DNA of 64,000 nt from Phycisphaerae bacterium (lineage in GTDB: Bacteria > Planctomycetota > Phycisphaerae > UBA1845). How positions within the stretch are numbered: the first letter of the stretch is position 1; the number at the start of each line of letters is the position of its first letter. Shown here piece by piece: positions 35,819 through 44,851 of this stretch. The translations under genes were made by a program, and so were the position numbers. Location: NCBI GenBank assembly GCA_029260215.1, contig JAJDDQ010000040.1, positions 1 to 64,000 on the forward strand, in the 5' to 3' direction. The notes under the pieces were generated by a model, which saw only the letters and a list, made by a program, of their open reading frames with translations, had not been told where the DNA came from and did no database searches.

Positions 35819-38800
35819 ATGGAGCACACACCGCCGATCGCCATCGTCGGCTTGGGCGGGCTTTTTCCCGACGCGCCCGATCCCGCAACCTTCCTGCGAA
35901 ACATTCTGCACGGTCATGATGCTTCGCGCCCCGTACCGGTTGGGCGGTGGGCGTTGGAACTGCCCGACGCCTACGAACCCGGGCCTGCGCACGACAAAGT
36001 TTATTCCGCCAAAGCGTGCCTCGTGGACGATTTTTCGTTCGATGCGCAGTATCTCCAACTTGCAGCCGGGGCGTTGGACGGGCTTGACCCGCTGTATCGC
36101 ATTGTTCTTCACGTGGGGCGGCAGGCGTTTCGCGACGCGGTCACGAAAAATCTCGATCTTGATCGCGTTGGTGTTGTCCTTGCGTCGATTGCGCTGCCCA
36201 CCGATGGATCCTCAGCCGTTACGCGCGAGGTGTATGGGCGGGCTTTTGAGCGGAAGCTCTTTGGACCGTCGGTGGGCGATGGGCAGCGGCTGAAGTCTTT
36301 ATCGTGTCCTGCCAATGCGCGGGTCACTTCGCTTCCCGCTTCGCTGCTGGCGCGTGCTTTGGGTTTGGGCGGCGGATCGTTCACGCTGGATGCCGCCTGT
36401 GCGTCGAGCTTTTACGCGATCAAGCTGGCTTGCGACGAGCTTCACGAGGGTAGGGCGGACGCGATGCTGGCGGGCGGTGTTTCGAGGCCTGATTCTTTGT
36501 TCACGCAGATGGGCTTTTCGCAATTGCGTGCGCTGTCGCCGAGCGGTGTCTGTCGGCCTTTTGATCGCGATGCCGATGGTTTGGTGGTCGGCGAAGGGGC
36601 GGGCATTTTTGTCTTGAAACGGTTGGACGACGCGCTACGCGACTGCGACGACATTCGCGGCTTGATTCGCGGGATCGGCTTGTCGAACGATGCAGCCGGG
36701 AGTTTGCTGGCGGCTGATGCGAGCGGTCAGCTTCGGGCGATGCGTTCTGCTTACGAGCGCGCCGGGTGGAAGCCGACGGATGTTGACCTGATTGAGTGCC
36801 ACGGAACCGGCACTCCACTGGGCGACGCGGCGGAGTTGAACAGTCTGCGTGCGTTGTGGGGTGCTACGGGCTGGACGCGCCGTGTTTGCCCGATCGGATC
36901 GGTGAAGTCGAACGTCGGGCATCTTCTGACGGCGGCGGGGGCAGCGGGGTTGGCCAAGACGCTGCTGGCGATGCGCGAGAAGGTACTGCCGCCGTCCATC
37001 AACTTTCAGACGCCGACCGAGGGGTCACCGCTTTTCGACGGGCCTTTTCGCGTTCAAACTGAGGCTGAAGATTGGTCACGGCGCGAAGCGGGGCAGCCGA
37101 GGCGTGCGGCGGTGAGCGGATTCGGATTCGGTGGTATTAACGCGCATCTTCTCATCGAGGAATTCGATGCGGACCTGCATCAGCCGGCGAAACGAAGCGT
37201 TCCGCGTGTGCCTGTGAATCGCGAGCGTCCCGATGTTGCCATTGTGGGTATGGACATCGCTATTGGGCAAAGCGTCACGTTAAGTCGTTTCGAGGAACTT
37301 GTTTTTTCTGGTGAGGCGTGGGGCGAGGATCGTCCGGCTGACAGATGGTTGGGTTGCGAGGACGTTGTCGAGGATGATCGACGTGGCGGCGCGTACATTG
37401 AGTCGGTCTCCGTACCGGCGGGCAAGTTTCGCCTGCCGCCGAATGAGATCGCGGAAGTTCTGCCGCAGCAATTGCTGATGCTTCAATCCGTGGCCCGGGC
37501 GATCGAGGACGCCGGGATCGACCCGCGTGCAGCGGCTGAGCGGACGGGTGTATTCATCGGCATGAGCCTGGACCTGAACACGACCAACTTTCATCATCGC
37601 TGGAACCTGCTGAACGAGGCTCGCCGGTGGAATGCAGAGCGTGGGCTTTGGCTGAACGAACAGGAACTGAACGAATGGGTTGCGCAACTGCGCGAAGCCT
37701 CCGGGCCTCCGTTGACGCCGGCGCGTGTGGTGGGGTCGCTGGGCAACATCATCGCGAGCCGTATCGCGCGGGAGTACGGATTTGGCGGGCCTGGGTATGC
37801 GATATCTTCCGAGGAGGGATCGGGTCTGCGTGCGCTTGAGATCGGCATGCGTGCGCTGCAGCGCGGCGAGCTGGACGTGGCTGTTGTGGGTGCGGTGGAC
37901 CTGCCGGGCGATGTGCGCAACGAATTGTCGCTGTGCGGAATTCGTGCGATGAGCGTCTCGGGCGAGGTTAGACCGTTCGACGCGAAGGCTTCGGGATCAG
38001 CTGTTGCGGAGGGAGTAGCCGCCGTAATTCTGCAGCGCGTGTCGGACGCGTGCGCGGCGCATCGATCTTCATACGCAGTGGTGGAGGGAATCGGCTTCGC
38101 GAGCGGATCGTCCGCCGATCGGCTGGACACTGAATCATCGCGGCGGGCGATGGGTCGCGGTCTTGGCGACGCGGGCGTGGACGCACGAGCGATCACGTAT
38201 CTCGAAACGAGCGGTTGCGGTGAACCGTTGGAAGACGCCGCGGAAATTGGCGCGTTGGCCGACGTTTTCGAGTGTCGCGCGGAAGCGCATCCAGTCTGTG
38301 CAATCGGCGCGCTGGCTGGGCATTGTGGTAACGCCGGTGCGGCTGCCGGACTGGCATCGGTGGTAAAGGCGTCGGTCAGCTTGGCCAATCGCGTGCTTCC
38401 CCCGTTGCGGGGATTCGTCGATGCAGCGGAACCGCAGGCATGGGGTCGCGGGCGTTTTTTCGCGCCGGAATCGGCACAGCACTGGATTCAAGATCGATCA
38501 GAAGGACCGCGTCGGGCGGGCGTACATTGCAGGACGTTGGACGGCGGTGCTGCCTTTGTCGTACTGCGCGACGCGGTGGAAGCCTCGACGCGCGCCGACT
38601 CTTCGTCACCCTGTCGCCGTGTTTCGCCCGTCGAGCGAGGCCAATCTGCGCAGACGCTTTTTGCGCTGACCGGACGTGACGCGAATGAGCTTTTGAGTGA
38701 ACTGGAACGACTTCGCCAACGCATCGATAAAGCGGATGATGTTGGCTCGCTCGCTCGTCGCTGGGATTCCGAGCGACGGGCCGATGCATCGCCGGCTTGC

Positions 38801-41800
38801 CTGCGTTTGGTTTTGCGATCGGAGCATCGCGATGATCTTCGCAAGGTGATCGAAGAGGCCGTCGCGACCGTAAGAAACAGTCAAAAATCCGCACTGACCG
38901 GCACGTCGGTTTATTATTCGAAGGAGCCCGAGTTCGCGGGCGAGCGTGTTGCGTTCGTTTTCCCTGGATCGGGAAGTCATTTCATCGGTATGGGCCGATC
39001 GTTGTTCGAACGTTGGCCTGAAGTGCTCGAACAACTCGACGGGGAGACCGAGCACCTTCGCAGCCAGATGCGCCCGGACCTGTACCAACCGCGTCGATTC
39101 TCCTGGCCTGCCGATTGGCGGGCGGATGCGGACGCGCTTATCCGTCGCGACCCGGTGGCGATGATTATGGGGCAGGTGGCGTGTTCGGTGGCCATGAATG
39201 ATTTGCTGGTGCATCTCGGCGTGAATCCGTCCAGTGTCATCGGCTACAGTTTGGGCGAGACGGCTGCGATGTTCGCGACTCGGGCCTGGCGCGATCGGGA
39301 CGATATGTTCCGGCGCATGCACGCATCGCCTTTGTTTCGCACTGAGCTTGCCGGCTCGTACGATGCGGTTGCGCGTTGTTGGCGTTTCGCAAACGATGAG
39401 CCTGTCGATTGGCGTGTCGTGGTGGTGAATCGGCCTGCCGGAGAGGTTCGGCGTGTGTTGGCTGGGCGCGAGCGCGTGTACCTGCTCATCGTCAACGCGC
39501 CGGATGAATGCGTGGTCGGCGGGCAGGGGCGTGTGGTGGACGAGGTCGTTCGGGCGCTTTCGTGTGAGGCCTTCCCGCTGGACGGCGCGTCGAGCGTTCA
39601 TTGCGAAATCGTGCATGAAGTGGCGGATTGCTATCGCGACCTGCATCTGTTGAATACGACGCCCGCCGCCGACATCGCTTACTACAGTTCAGCCGCTAGC
39701 AAGCGCATCCCGATCGATTGCGATTCAGCCGCTGAGTCGATTCTCAATCAGGCGTTGCACGGGTTCGACTTCACCAAGGTCGTCGAACAGGCTTGGCGGG
39801 ACGGCGTGCGTGTATTCGTCGAGCCGGGGCCTGGCGCGTCCTGCACCCGGATGATCGGCAAGATTCTGGCGGGCAAACCGCATTTGGCGCGGGCGGCGTG
39901 CATGCCGGGTGAAGATGACATCACAACCGTTCTATCGCTTCTCGCGAGGCTGTTTGTTGAAGGTGTTATCGACGACTTCGGACGCCTGTTCGATGGCGAC
40001 GATACGAACTTTTCGCCTCGCAAGACCTCGCGGGATACTTCCGCCGGTCACTGTATCGTCGTGCCCGTGGGCGGTCTGAATCCCAAGCCGAAGCGTCCCT
40101 TGAAGCGTTCTGCCGACGACCGCCCCAAGCCAATGACGATTCCGGCAGGGATCGCGCAATCCGCTGATTCGAGCGTGGCATCGGTGGCGGCGCCCGATGC
40201 GATGCTTATGAACGCGATTGCGGAAAGCGGCATCGCGACGGCTCGGGCGCACGACACGTTCCTGCGTGTTTCGCAACAGTCGCTGGCGGACATGGGTGAA
40301 GCCATTGCGTTGCAGGCGCGTCTTCTGGAATCGCACGACGCGCATGCATTGCGACTCGACGGGCGCGGTGACACGCCGCCCCGTGAAGCTGACAGCGGGC
40401 CGACGATCGACAAGGCGCGTCCGCTGTTCGACCGGGCGATGTGCATGGAGTTCGCCGTCGGATCGGTCGCGCGCGTATTGGGCCCGGAGTTCGCAGAGGT
40501 TGACGGGTACCCCGTGCGTGTTCGTTTGCCGGACGAGCCGTTGATGCTCGTGGACCGCATCCTCGAAATCGACGCCGAGGAGCGATCCCTAAAGGGCGGG
40601 TGCGTGGTGACCGAGCACGATGTGCTTGAAGGCGCGTGGTATCTCGACGGCCATCGGGCGCCGGTCTGCGTCACCGTCGAAGCAGGGCAGGCGGACCTTT
40701 TTCTGTGTTCCTATCTCGGCATCGACCTGGCTGTTAAGGGTACGCGCTCCTATCGATTGCTCGATGCGATTGTGGTTTTTCACCGTGGTCTGCCGCAGCC
40801 GGGGGAGACGATTCGATACGAAATCCACATCGATCGATTCGTAAAGCAAGGCGAGACGTACCTTTTCTTTTTCCGCTTCGAGGGCACGATCGACGGTCAG
40901 CCGATGATCTCGATGCGTGATGGTTGCGCGGGCTTTTTCACGGAGCAGGAAATCGCGGAATCGGGCGGTATCGTGCGGACGGCTGAGGATCGCGCTCCCA
41001 CCGCCGGCAAGCGTCCCGCCGACCTGCCCGAATTCGTGCCCGTATCTGTCGAAGCGTACGACGAGCGGGCGATCGATGCTTTGCGACGGGGGGAGTTGGC
41101 TGCTTGCTTTGGATCGTTGTTTGAAAATCTTCCGATCGAAAACCCGGTACGTCTTCCCGGCGGGCGCATGCGTCTGGTGCATCGCGTTGTGCAGCTTGAA
41201 CCAGTCGGCGGTCGTTTCGGTCTCGGCTGCATCCGTGCGGAGGCGGACATTCACAGCGACGACTGGTTCCTGACCTGCCACTTTCCGGACGACATGGTCA
41301 TGCCCGGCACGCTGATGTACGAATGCTGCGCGCATACGCTGCGCATCCTGCTGATGCGCATGGGCTGGGTGTGCGAGCACGAAAGCGTGTGCTACGAGCC
41401 GGTGGCTGGTGTGCCCGCGCGTCTGAAATGCAGGGGCCCGGTAACGCCCGAAACGCGGCTGGTTACATACGACGTCGAGATCAAGGAGATCGGTTTCAAT
41501 CCGCAGCCGTACGTGCTTGCGGACGCGCTGATGTACGCCGACGGCGACGATGAGCCGATCGTGCAATTCAAGGACATGCCGCTGCAAATGACCGGCGTGT
41601 TCCGCGAGACGTTCGCTCGCGTGTGGGATCACCGCAATCAACACGAGCCGAAATCGGAAGTGGCGTTGATCGGCGACGCACCGCTCGCAGACGACCCCGC
41701 ACCCGCTGTTTACGACAACGACCGGATTTTCGCGTTCGCCGTCGGCAGGCCGTCGGACGCGTTTGGCCAACCGTACAAGATTTTCGATTCCGGGCGACGC

Positions 41801-42862
41801 ATCGCGCGCCTGCCGGGGCCGCCTTACAAATTTCTCGACCGCATCACCCGCGTTCAGCCCGAACCGTGGAAGCTGACGCCCGGCGGCTGGATCGAAGCTC
41901 AATACGACGTGCCGCGTGACGCATGGTACTTCAACGCCAATCGCCAGATTTCCATGCCGTTCGGTGTGATTCTCGAAATCGCGCTTCAGCCCTGCGGGTG
42001 GCTGGCTGCTTATCTGGGGTCCGCGTTGCAGAGTGCCGTTGATCTGTCATTCCGCAATCTCGGCGGTGACGCCATTCTTCACGAAGAATTGAAGCCCGAC
42101 GCGGGCACGCTGACCACCCGTGTGCGCATGACCAAAGTGTCCCGGGCCGGCGGCATGATTATCGAGGCGTTCGACATGCAGATATGGCGTCAGGGACTGA
42201 TCGTCTACGACGGCGAAACCACGTTCGGATTCTTCACAGCCGAGGCGTTGGCGCAGCAGGTCGGCATTCGCGATGCACAGGAGCGCAGGCACGTTCCTTC
42301 CGGTGCGGAAATCGCACGGGCGATACCCGTTCACGTGAATCACGATGGCCCAACGACGCCGGACGCTGCCACAGAGATTTGCGAATCGCATCGCGTCAAG
42401 GGGCTAAAGCAACCCTCGACCGTGTTGCGCATGATCGACGAAGTCGAGCTGTTCATTCCCGACGGCGGACCGGCTGGGAAAGGTTTGATCCGCGGTATCA
42501 AGCGGGTCGACCCCGACGAGTGGTTCTTCAAAGCTCATTTTTATCAGGATCCGGTATGCCCCGGCTCGCTGGGTTTGGAGTCGTTTCTGCAACTTCTGAA
42601 GGTCGTCGCGGTCCATCGCTGGGGCGATAAGTTCGCCGAAACGCATCGCTTCGAGCCGATGGCCGTTGGCGCGAAACACCGTTGGCTGTACCGTGGCCAA
42701 GTTGTCCCCGGCAACCATCGCGTGGATGTCGAAGCCTTCATCACCGAAATCGTCGACGGCGACGAACCGCTGATTCGGGCCGACGGTTTCCTGCGCGTGG
42801 ACGGGGTTACGGTTTATGAAATGATTGATTTCACACTCCGGTTAGTGCCGGCCAACCGCTGA
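35819..42862 (+). CDS. pfaC: PfaC-type megasynthase (KS-CLF-AT-DH-DH)
   Basis: 2347 residues. Ketosynthase about 5-450 (Cys194 in LDAACASSFYA, ECHGTGTPLGD, SNVGHLLTAAG). Chain-length-factor-like second ketosynthase about 475-950, in which the active Cys is replaced by Glu (SSEEGSG, Glu665-666). Acyltransferase from about 1043 (VAFVFPGSGSHFIGMG, Ser1144 in GYSLGE). Then four hotdog units making two FabA-like dehydratases: LMLVDRILEID near 1570, CHFPDDMVMPGTLM (His1821), FLDRITRVQP near 2000 and AHFYQDPVCPGSLGLE (His2240). FabA-type units can place cis double bonds. The order equals myxobacterial Pfa3 but without its C-terminal AGPAT; the protein ends right after the last dehydratase. It is 14 bp from pfaA and 5 bp from oleA. 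Confidence 0.92.
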   Translation: MEHTPPIAIVGLGGLFPDAPDPATFLRNILHGHDASRPVPVGRWALELPDAYEPGPAHDKVYSAKACLVDDFSFDAQYLQLAAGALDGLDPLYRIVLHVGRQAFRDAVTKNLDLDRVGVVLASIALPTDGSSAVTREVYGRAFERKLFGPSVGDGQRLKSLSCPANARVTSLPASLLARALGLGGGSFTLDAACASSFYAIKLACDELHEGRADAMLAGGVSRPDSLFTQMGFSQLRALSPSGVCRPFDRDADGLVVGEGAGIFVLKRLDDALRDCDDIRGLIRGIGLSNDAAGSLLAADASGQLRAMRSAYERAGWKPTDVDLIECHGTGTPLGDAAELNSLRALWGATGWTRRVCPIGSVKSNVGHLLTAAGAAGLAKTLLAMREKVLPPSINFQTPTEGSPLFDGPFRVQTEAEDWSRREAGQPRRAAVSGFGFGGINAHLLIEEFDADLHQPAKRSVPRVPVNRERPDVAIVGMDIAIGQSVTLSRFEELVFSGEAWGEDRPADRWLGCEDVVEDDRRGGAYIESVSVPAGKFRLPPNEIAEVLPQQLLMLQSVARAIEDAGIDPRAAAERTGVFIGMSLDLNTTNFHHRWNLLNEARRWNAERGLWLNEQELNEWVAQLREASGPPLTPARVVGSLGNIIASRIAREYGFGGPGYAISSEEGSGLRALEIGMRALQRGELDVAVVGAVDLPGDVRNELSLCGIRAMSVSGEVRPFDAKASGSAVAEGVAAVILQRVSDACAAHRSSYAVVEGIGFASGSSADRLDTESSRRAMGRGLGDAGVDARAITYLETSGCGEPLEDAAEIGALADVFECRAEAHPVCAIGALAGHCGNAGAAAGLASVVKASVSLANRVLPPLRGFVDAAEPQAWGRGRFFAPESAQHWIQDRSEGPRRAGVHCRTLDGGAAFVVLRDAVEASTRADSSSPCRRVSPVERGQSAQTLFALTGRDANELLSELERLRQRIDKADDVGSLARRWDSERRADASPACLRLVLRSEHRDDLRKVIEEAVATVRNSQKSALTGTSVYYSKEPEFAGERVAFVFPGSGSHFIGMGRSLFERWPEVLEQLDGETEHLRSQMRPDLYQPRRFSWPADWRADADALIRRDPVAMIMGQVACSVAMNDLLVHLGVNPSSVIGYSLGETAAMFATRAWRDRDDMFRRMHASPLFRTELAGSYDAVARCWRFANDEPVDWRVVVVNRPAGEVRRVLAGRERVYLLIVNAPDECVVGGQGRVVDEVVRALSCEAFPLDGASSVHCEIVHEVADCYRDLHLLNTTPAADIAYYSSAASKRIPIDCDSAAESILNQALHGFDFTKVVEQAWRDGVRVFVEPGPGASCTRMIGKILAGKPHLARAACMPGEDDITTVLSLLARLFVEGVIDDFGRLFDGDDTNFSPRKTSRDTSAGHCIVVPVGGLNPKPKRPLKRSADDRPKPMTIPAGIAQSADSSVASVAAPDAMLMNAIAESGIATARAHDTFLRVSQQSLADMGEAIALQARLLESHDAHALRLDGRGDTPPREADSGPTIDKARPLFDRAMCMEFAVGSVARVLGPEFAEVDGYPVRVRLPDEPLMLVDRILEIDAEERSLKGGCVVTEHDVLEGAWYLDGHRAPVCVTVEAGQADLFLCSYLGIDLAVKGTRSYRLLDAIVVFHRGLPQPGETIRYEIHIDRFVKQGETYLFFFRFEGTIDGQPMISMRDGCAGFFTEQEIAESGGIVRTAEDRAPTAGKRPADLPEFVPVSVEAYDERAIDALRRGELAACFGSLFENLPIENPVRLPGGRMRLVHRVVQLEPVGGRFGLGCIRAEADIHSDDWFLTCHFPDDMVMPGTLMYECCAHTLRILLMRMGWVCEHESVCYEPVAGVPARLKCRGPVTPETRLVTYDVEIKEIGFNPQPYVLADALMYADGDDEPIVQFKDMPLQMTGVFRETFARVWDHRNQHEPKSEVALIGDAPLADDPAPAVYDNDRIFAFAVGRPSDAFGQPYKIFDSGRRIARLPGPPYKFLDRITRVQPEPWKLTPGGWIEAQYDVPRDAWYFNANRQISMPFGVILEIALQPCGWLAAYLGSALQSAVDLSFRNLGGDAILHEELKPDAGTLTTRVRMTKVSRAGGMIIEAFDMQIWRQGLIVYDGETTFGFFTAEALAQQVGIRDAQERRHVPSGAEIARAIPVHVNHDGPTTPDAATEICESHRVKGLKQPSTVLRMIDEVELFIPDGGPAGKGLIRGIKRVDPDEWFFKAHFYQDPVCPGSLGLESFLQLLKVVAVHRWGDKFAETHRFEPMAVGAKHRWLYRGQVVPGNHRVDVEAFITEIVDGDEPLIRADGFLRVDGVTVYEMIDFTLRLVPANR

Positions 42863-42867
42863 GATTC

Positions 42868-43908
42868 ATGCGTTACACGCGAGTATTCATCCAATCGATC
42901 GGGTACCAGCTCGCGCCCAATGTGGTGTCGACCGCCTCGCTGGAAGCGCGACTCGCGCCAGTCTACAAAGCGCTAAGAGTGCCGCCGAATCAGATCGAGC
43001 CATTGACCGGCGTGCGCGAACGACGCTACTGGGACGCAGGCCAGACGATGGCCGGCGGCGCTCTCAAGGCCGCCCGCAAGGCGCTCGAAACCGCCGATTT
43101 CGACCCGCACGATCTGGGCATGCTTCTGTATGCAGGCGTTTGCCGAGACAATCTCGAGCCGGCCACCGCGTGCGAAGTGGCGGACCGGTTGGACGTCCGA
43201 GGCCGAGCGATCGTTCACGATGTGTCCAACGCTTGTCTCGGGCTGATGAATTCCATTTTCCTCGTCGCCAACGCCATCGAGCTAGGCCAAATCAACGCGG
43301 GGTTGGTCGTTTCATGCGAATCCGCGCGGCAGATCGTCGACCTGACCATCGAACGCATGCTGCAAAAGTGCGACATGGAAACGTTCAAAGCGTCGATGGC
43401 TACCATGACCGGCGGATCGGGAGCCGCCGCCGTGCTGCTCGTCAACGAAACACTGGCCCGCGACGGGCATCGCGTGGCCGGCGGCGTGTTGCGCAGCGCC
43501 CCCGAGCATCACACGCTCAGTCGGTGGGGGCCTGATTCGGGCGTACCCACTAGCGGCCCGCAGATTATGGAGACCGACGCAGCCGCCACGTTGGACCACG
43601 GTGTGCGACTCGGCTGTGCGACGCATCGCGATTTCCTGGAAGAACTCGGCTGGCCCGCCCCCGGCCCTGATCGGGTCATCTGTCATCAGGTTGGTTCCGC
43701 GCATCGGCTGACCGTCCTGAAGGCAGTCGAAATTCCGATCGAGCGGGATTTTTGCACATTTGAGTATCTCGGTAACATCGGCACCGTATCGTTGCCGCTG
43801 ACCGCCGCAGTGGCCGACGAACGCGGGTTTCTAGAACGCGGGCAACGCGTCGGGTTTTTCGGAATCGGCAGCGGGTTGAATTGCCTGCTCCTTGGAATCG
43901 AGTGGTAG
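42868..43908 (+). CDS. oleA: OleA: head-to-head acyl condensing thiolase-fold enzyme
   Basis: Condenses two long acyl thioesters to a 2-alkyl-3-keto acid, the first step of long-chain olefin synthesis. The thiolase-fold protein has Cys123 in SNACLGLMN and Glu97 in VCRDNLEPATA; this Glu, 26 residues before the Cys, is the OleA-specific base and has the same spacing as Glu117/Cys143 of Xanthomonas OleA. That separates it from FabH. GGSGAAAVLL and IGSGLNCLLLGIEW close the fold. 346 residues, as expected. ATG start 5 bp after the pfaC stop, so probably supplied directly with acyl groups from the Pfa complex. Confidence 0.93.
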   Translation: MRYTRVFIQSIGYQLAPNVVSTASLEARLAPVYKALRVPPNQIEPLTGVRERRYWDAGQTMAGGALKAARKALETADFDPHDLGMLLYAGVCRDNLEPATACEVADRLDVRGRAIVHDVSNACLGLMNSIFLVANAIELGQINAGLVVSCESARQIVDLTIERMLQKCDMETFKASMATMTGGSGAAAVLLVNETLARDGHRVAGGVLRSAPEHHTLSRWGPDSGVPTSGPQIMETDAAATLDHGVRLGCATHRDFLEELGWPAPGPDRVICHQVGSAHRLTVLKAVEIPIERDFCTFEYLGNIGTVSLPLTAAVADERGFLERGQRVGFFGIGSGLNCLLLGIEW

Positions 43909-43918
43909 GAGGGCGCGC

Positions 43919-44851
43919 GTGACGTTCGATCTCTCCCCATATCGGCACCTTTATCCCTTCGAAAGTCGCTGGCTGAACATCGACGGCCAGCGCATGCACT
44001 ATGTTGACGAAGGCGCGGGCGAACCCATCCTCTTCGTCCACGGCAATCCGACATGGTCGTTCTTTTTCCGGCGATTGATCGTCGAACTGCGTAAGGATTA
44101 TCGCGTCATCGCGATGGACCACATCGGTTGCGGCCTGTCGGACAAGCCTGACGATCGCGCGTACAACCACACGCTCGCCCGCCGCGCCGCCGACCTCGAC
44201 GCACTTATCGACCACCTCGGGCTGACCACGTTCTCGATGGGCATGCACGATTGGGGCGGGATGATCGGCACAACCTCAGCCCTCCGCCATCTGCCCGCGA
44301 TACGCTCACTCGTTTACTTCAACACCGCCGCGTTCCTGCTGCCCGCGCCAAAACGCATGCCGCTGCGACTGTCGCTGATACGCAGCGTCCCGTTGATCGG
44401 CGCTCCGCTGGTGCTCGGCCTTAACGCATTCGCACGATCAGCCATAAACATGGCCGTAGTCAAAAAGCTCCCCCGCGACGTCGCAGCCGCCTATCTCGCG
44501 CCGTACGATCGCTGGTCGCATCGGCGGGCGGTGTTGCGATTCGTGCAGGACATCCCGCTCAAACCGGGCGACCAGGCATACGAAACCGTCAAACACGTGG
44601 ACGACAATCTGCACACATTGCAGGACATTCCGACATTTATCGCGTGGGGCGAACGTGATTTTGTGTTCGATCGTCATTTCCTGGACGAATGGCGAAAACG
44701 CCTGCCGCAAGCGTCCATCCACGCGTTCCCGGACGCCGGTCATTACGTGCTCGAAGACGCCGGCGACCAAATCGTGCCGTTGCTTCGCGACTTCCTTGCA
44801 CAGCATCATTATCGAGTGTCAGCCGTTGACACCGTCGAGGCTGCGTCATGA
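43919..44851 (+). CDS. oleB: OleB: beta-lactone decarboxylase (alpha/beta hydrolase)
   Basis: Converts cis-beta-lactone to cis-olefin and CO2. Haloalkane-dehalogenase-like alpha/beta hydrolase: HGNPTWSFFF oxyanion region, nucleophile Asp111 in HDWGG, GCGLSDKP, and catalytic His in DAGHYVLED near the end. Start GTG 43919 is chosen because TAGGAGGG lies just upstream; a frame opening at TTG 43892 would extend into oleA. 310 residues. Its stop overlaps the oleC start (ATGA). Confidence 0.92.
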   Translation: MTFDLSPYRHLYPFESRWLNIDGQRMHYVDEGAGEPILFVHGNPTWSFFFRRLIVELRKDYRVIAMDHIGCGLSDKPDDRAYNHTLARRAADLDALIDHLGLTTFSMGMHDWGGMIGTTSALRHLPAIRSLVYFNTAAFLLPAPKRMPLRLSLIRSVPLIGAPLVLGLNAFARSAINMAVVKKLPRDVAAAYLAPYDRWSHRRAVLRFVQDIPLKPGDQAYETVKHVDDNLHTLQDIPTFIAWGERDFVFDRHFLDEWRKRLPQASIHAFPDAGHYVLEDAGDQIVPLLRDFLAQHHYRVSAVDTVEAAS

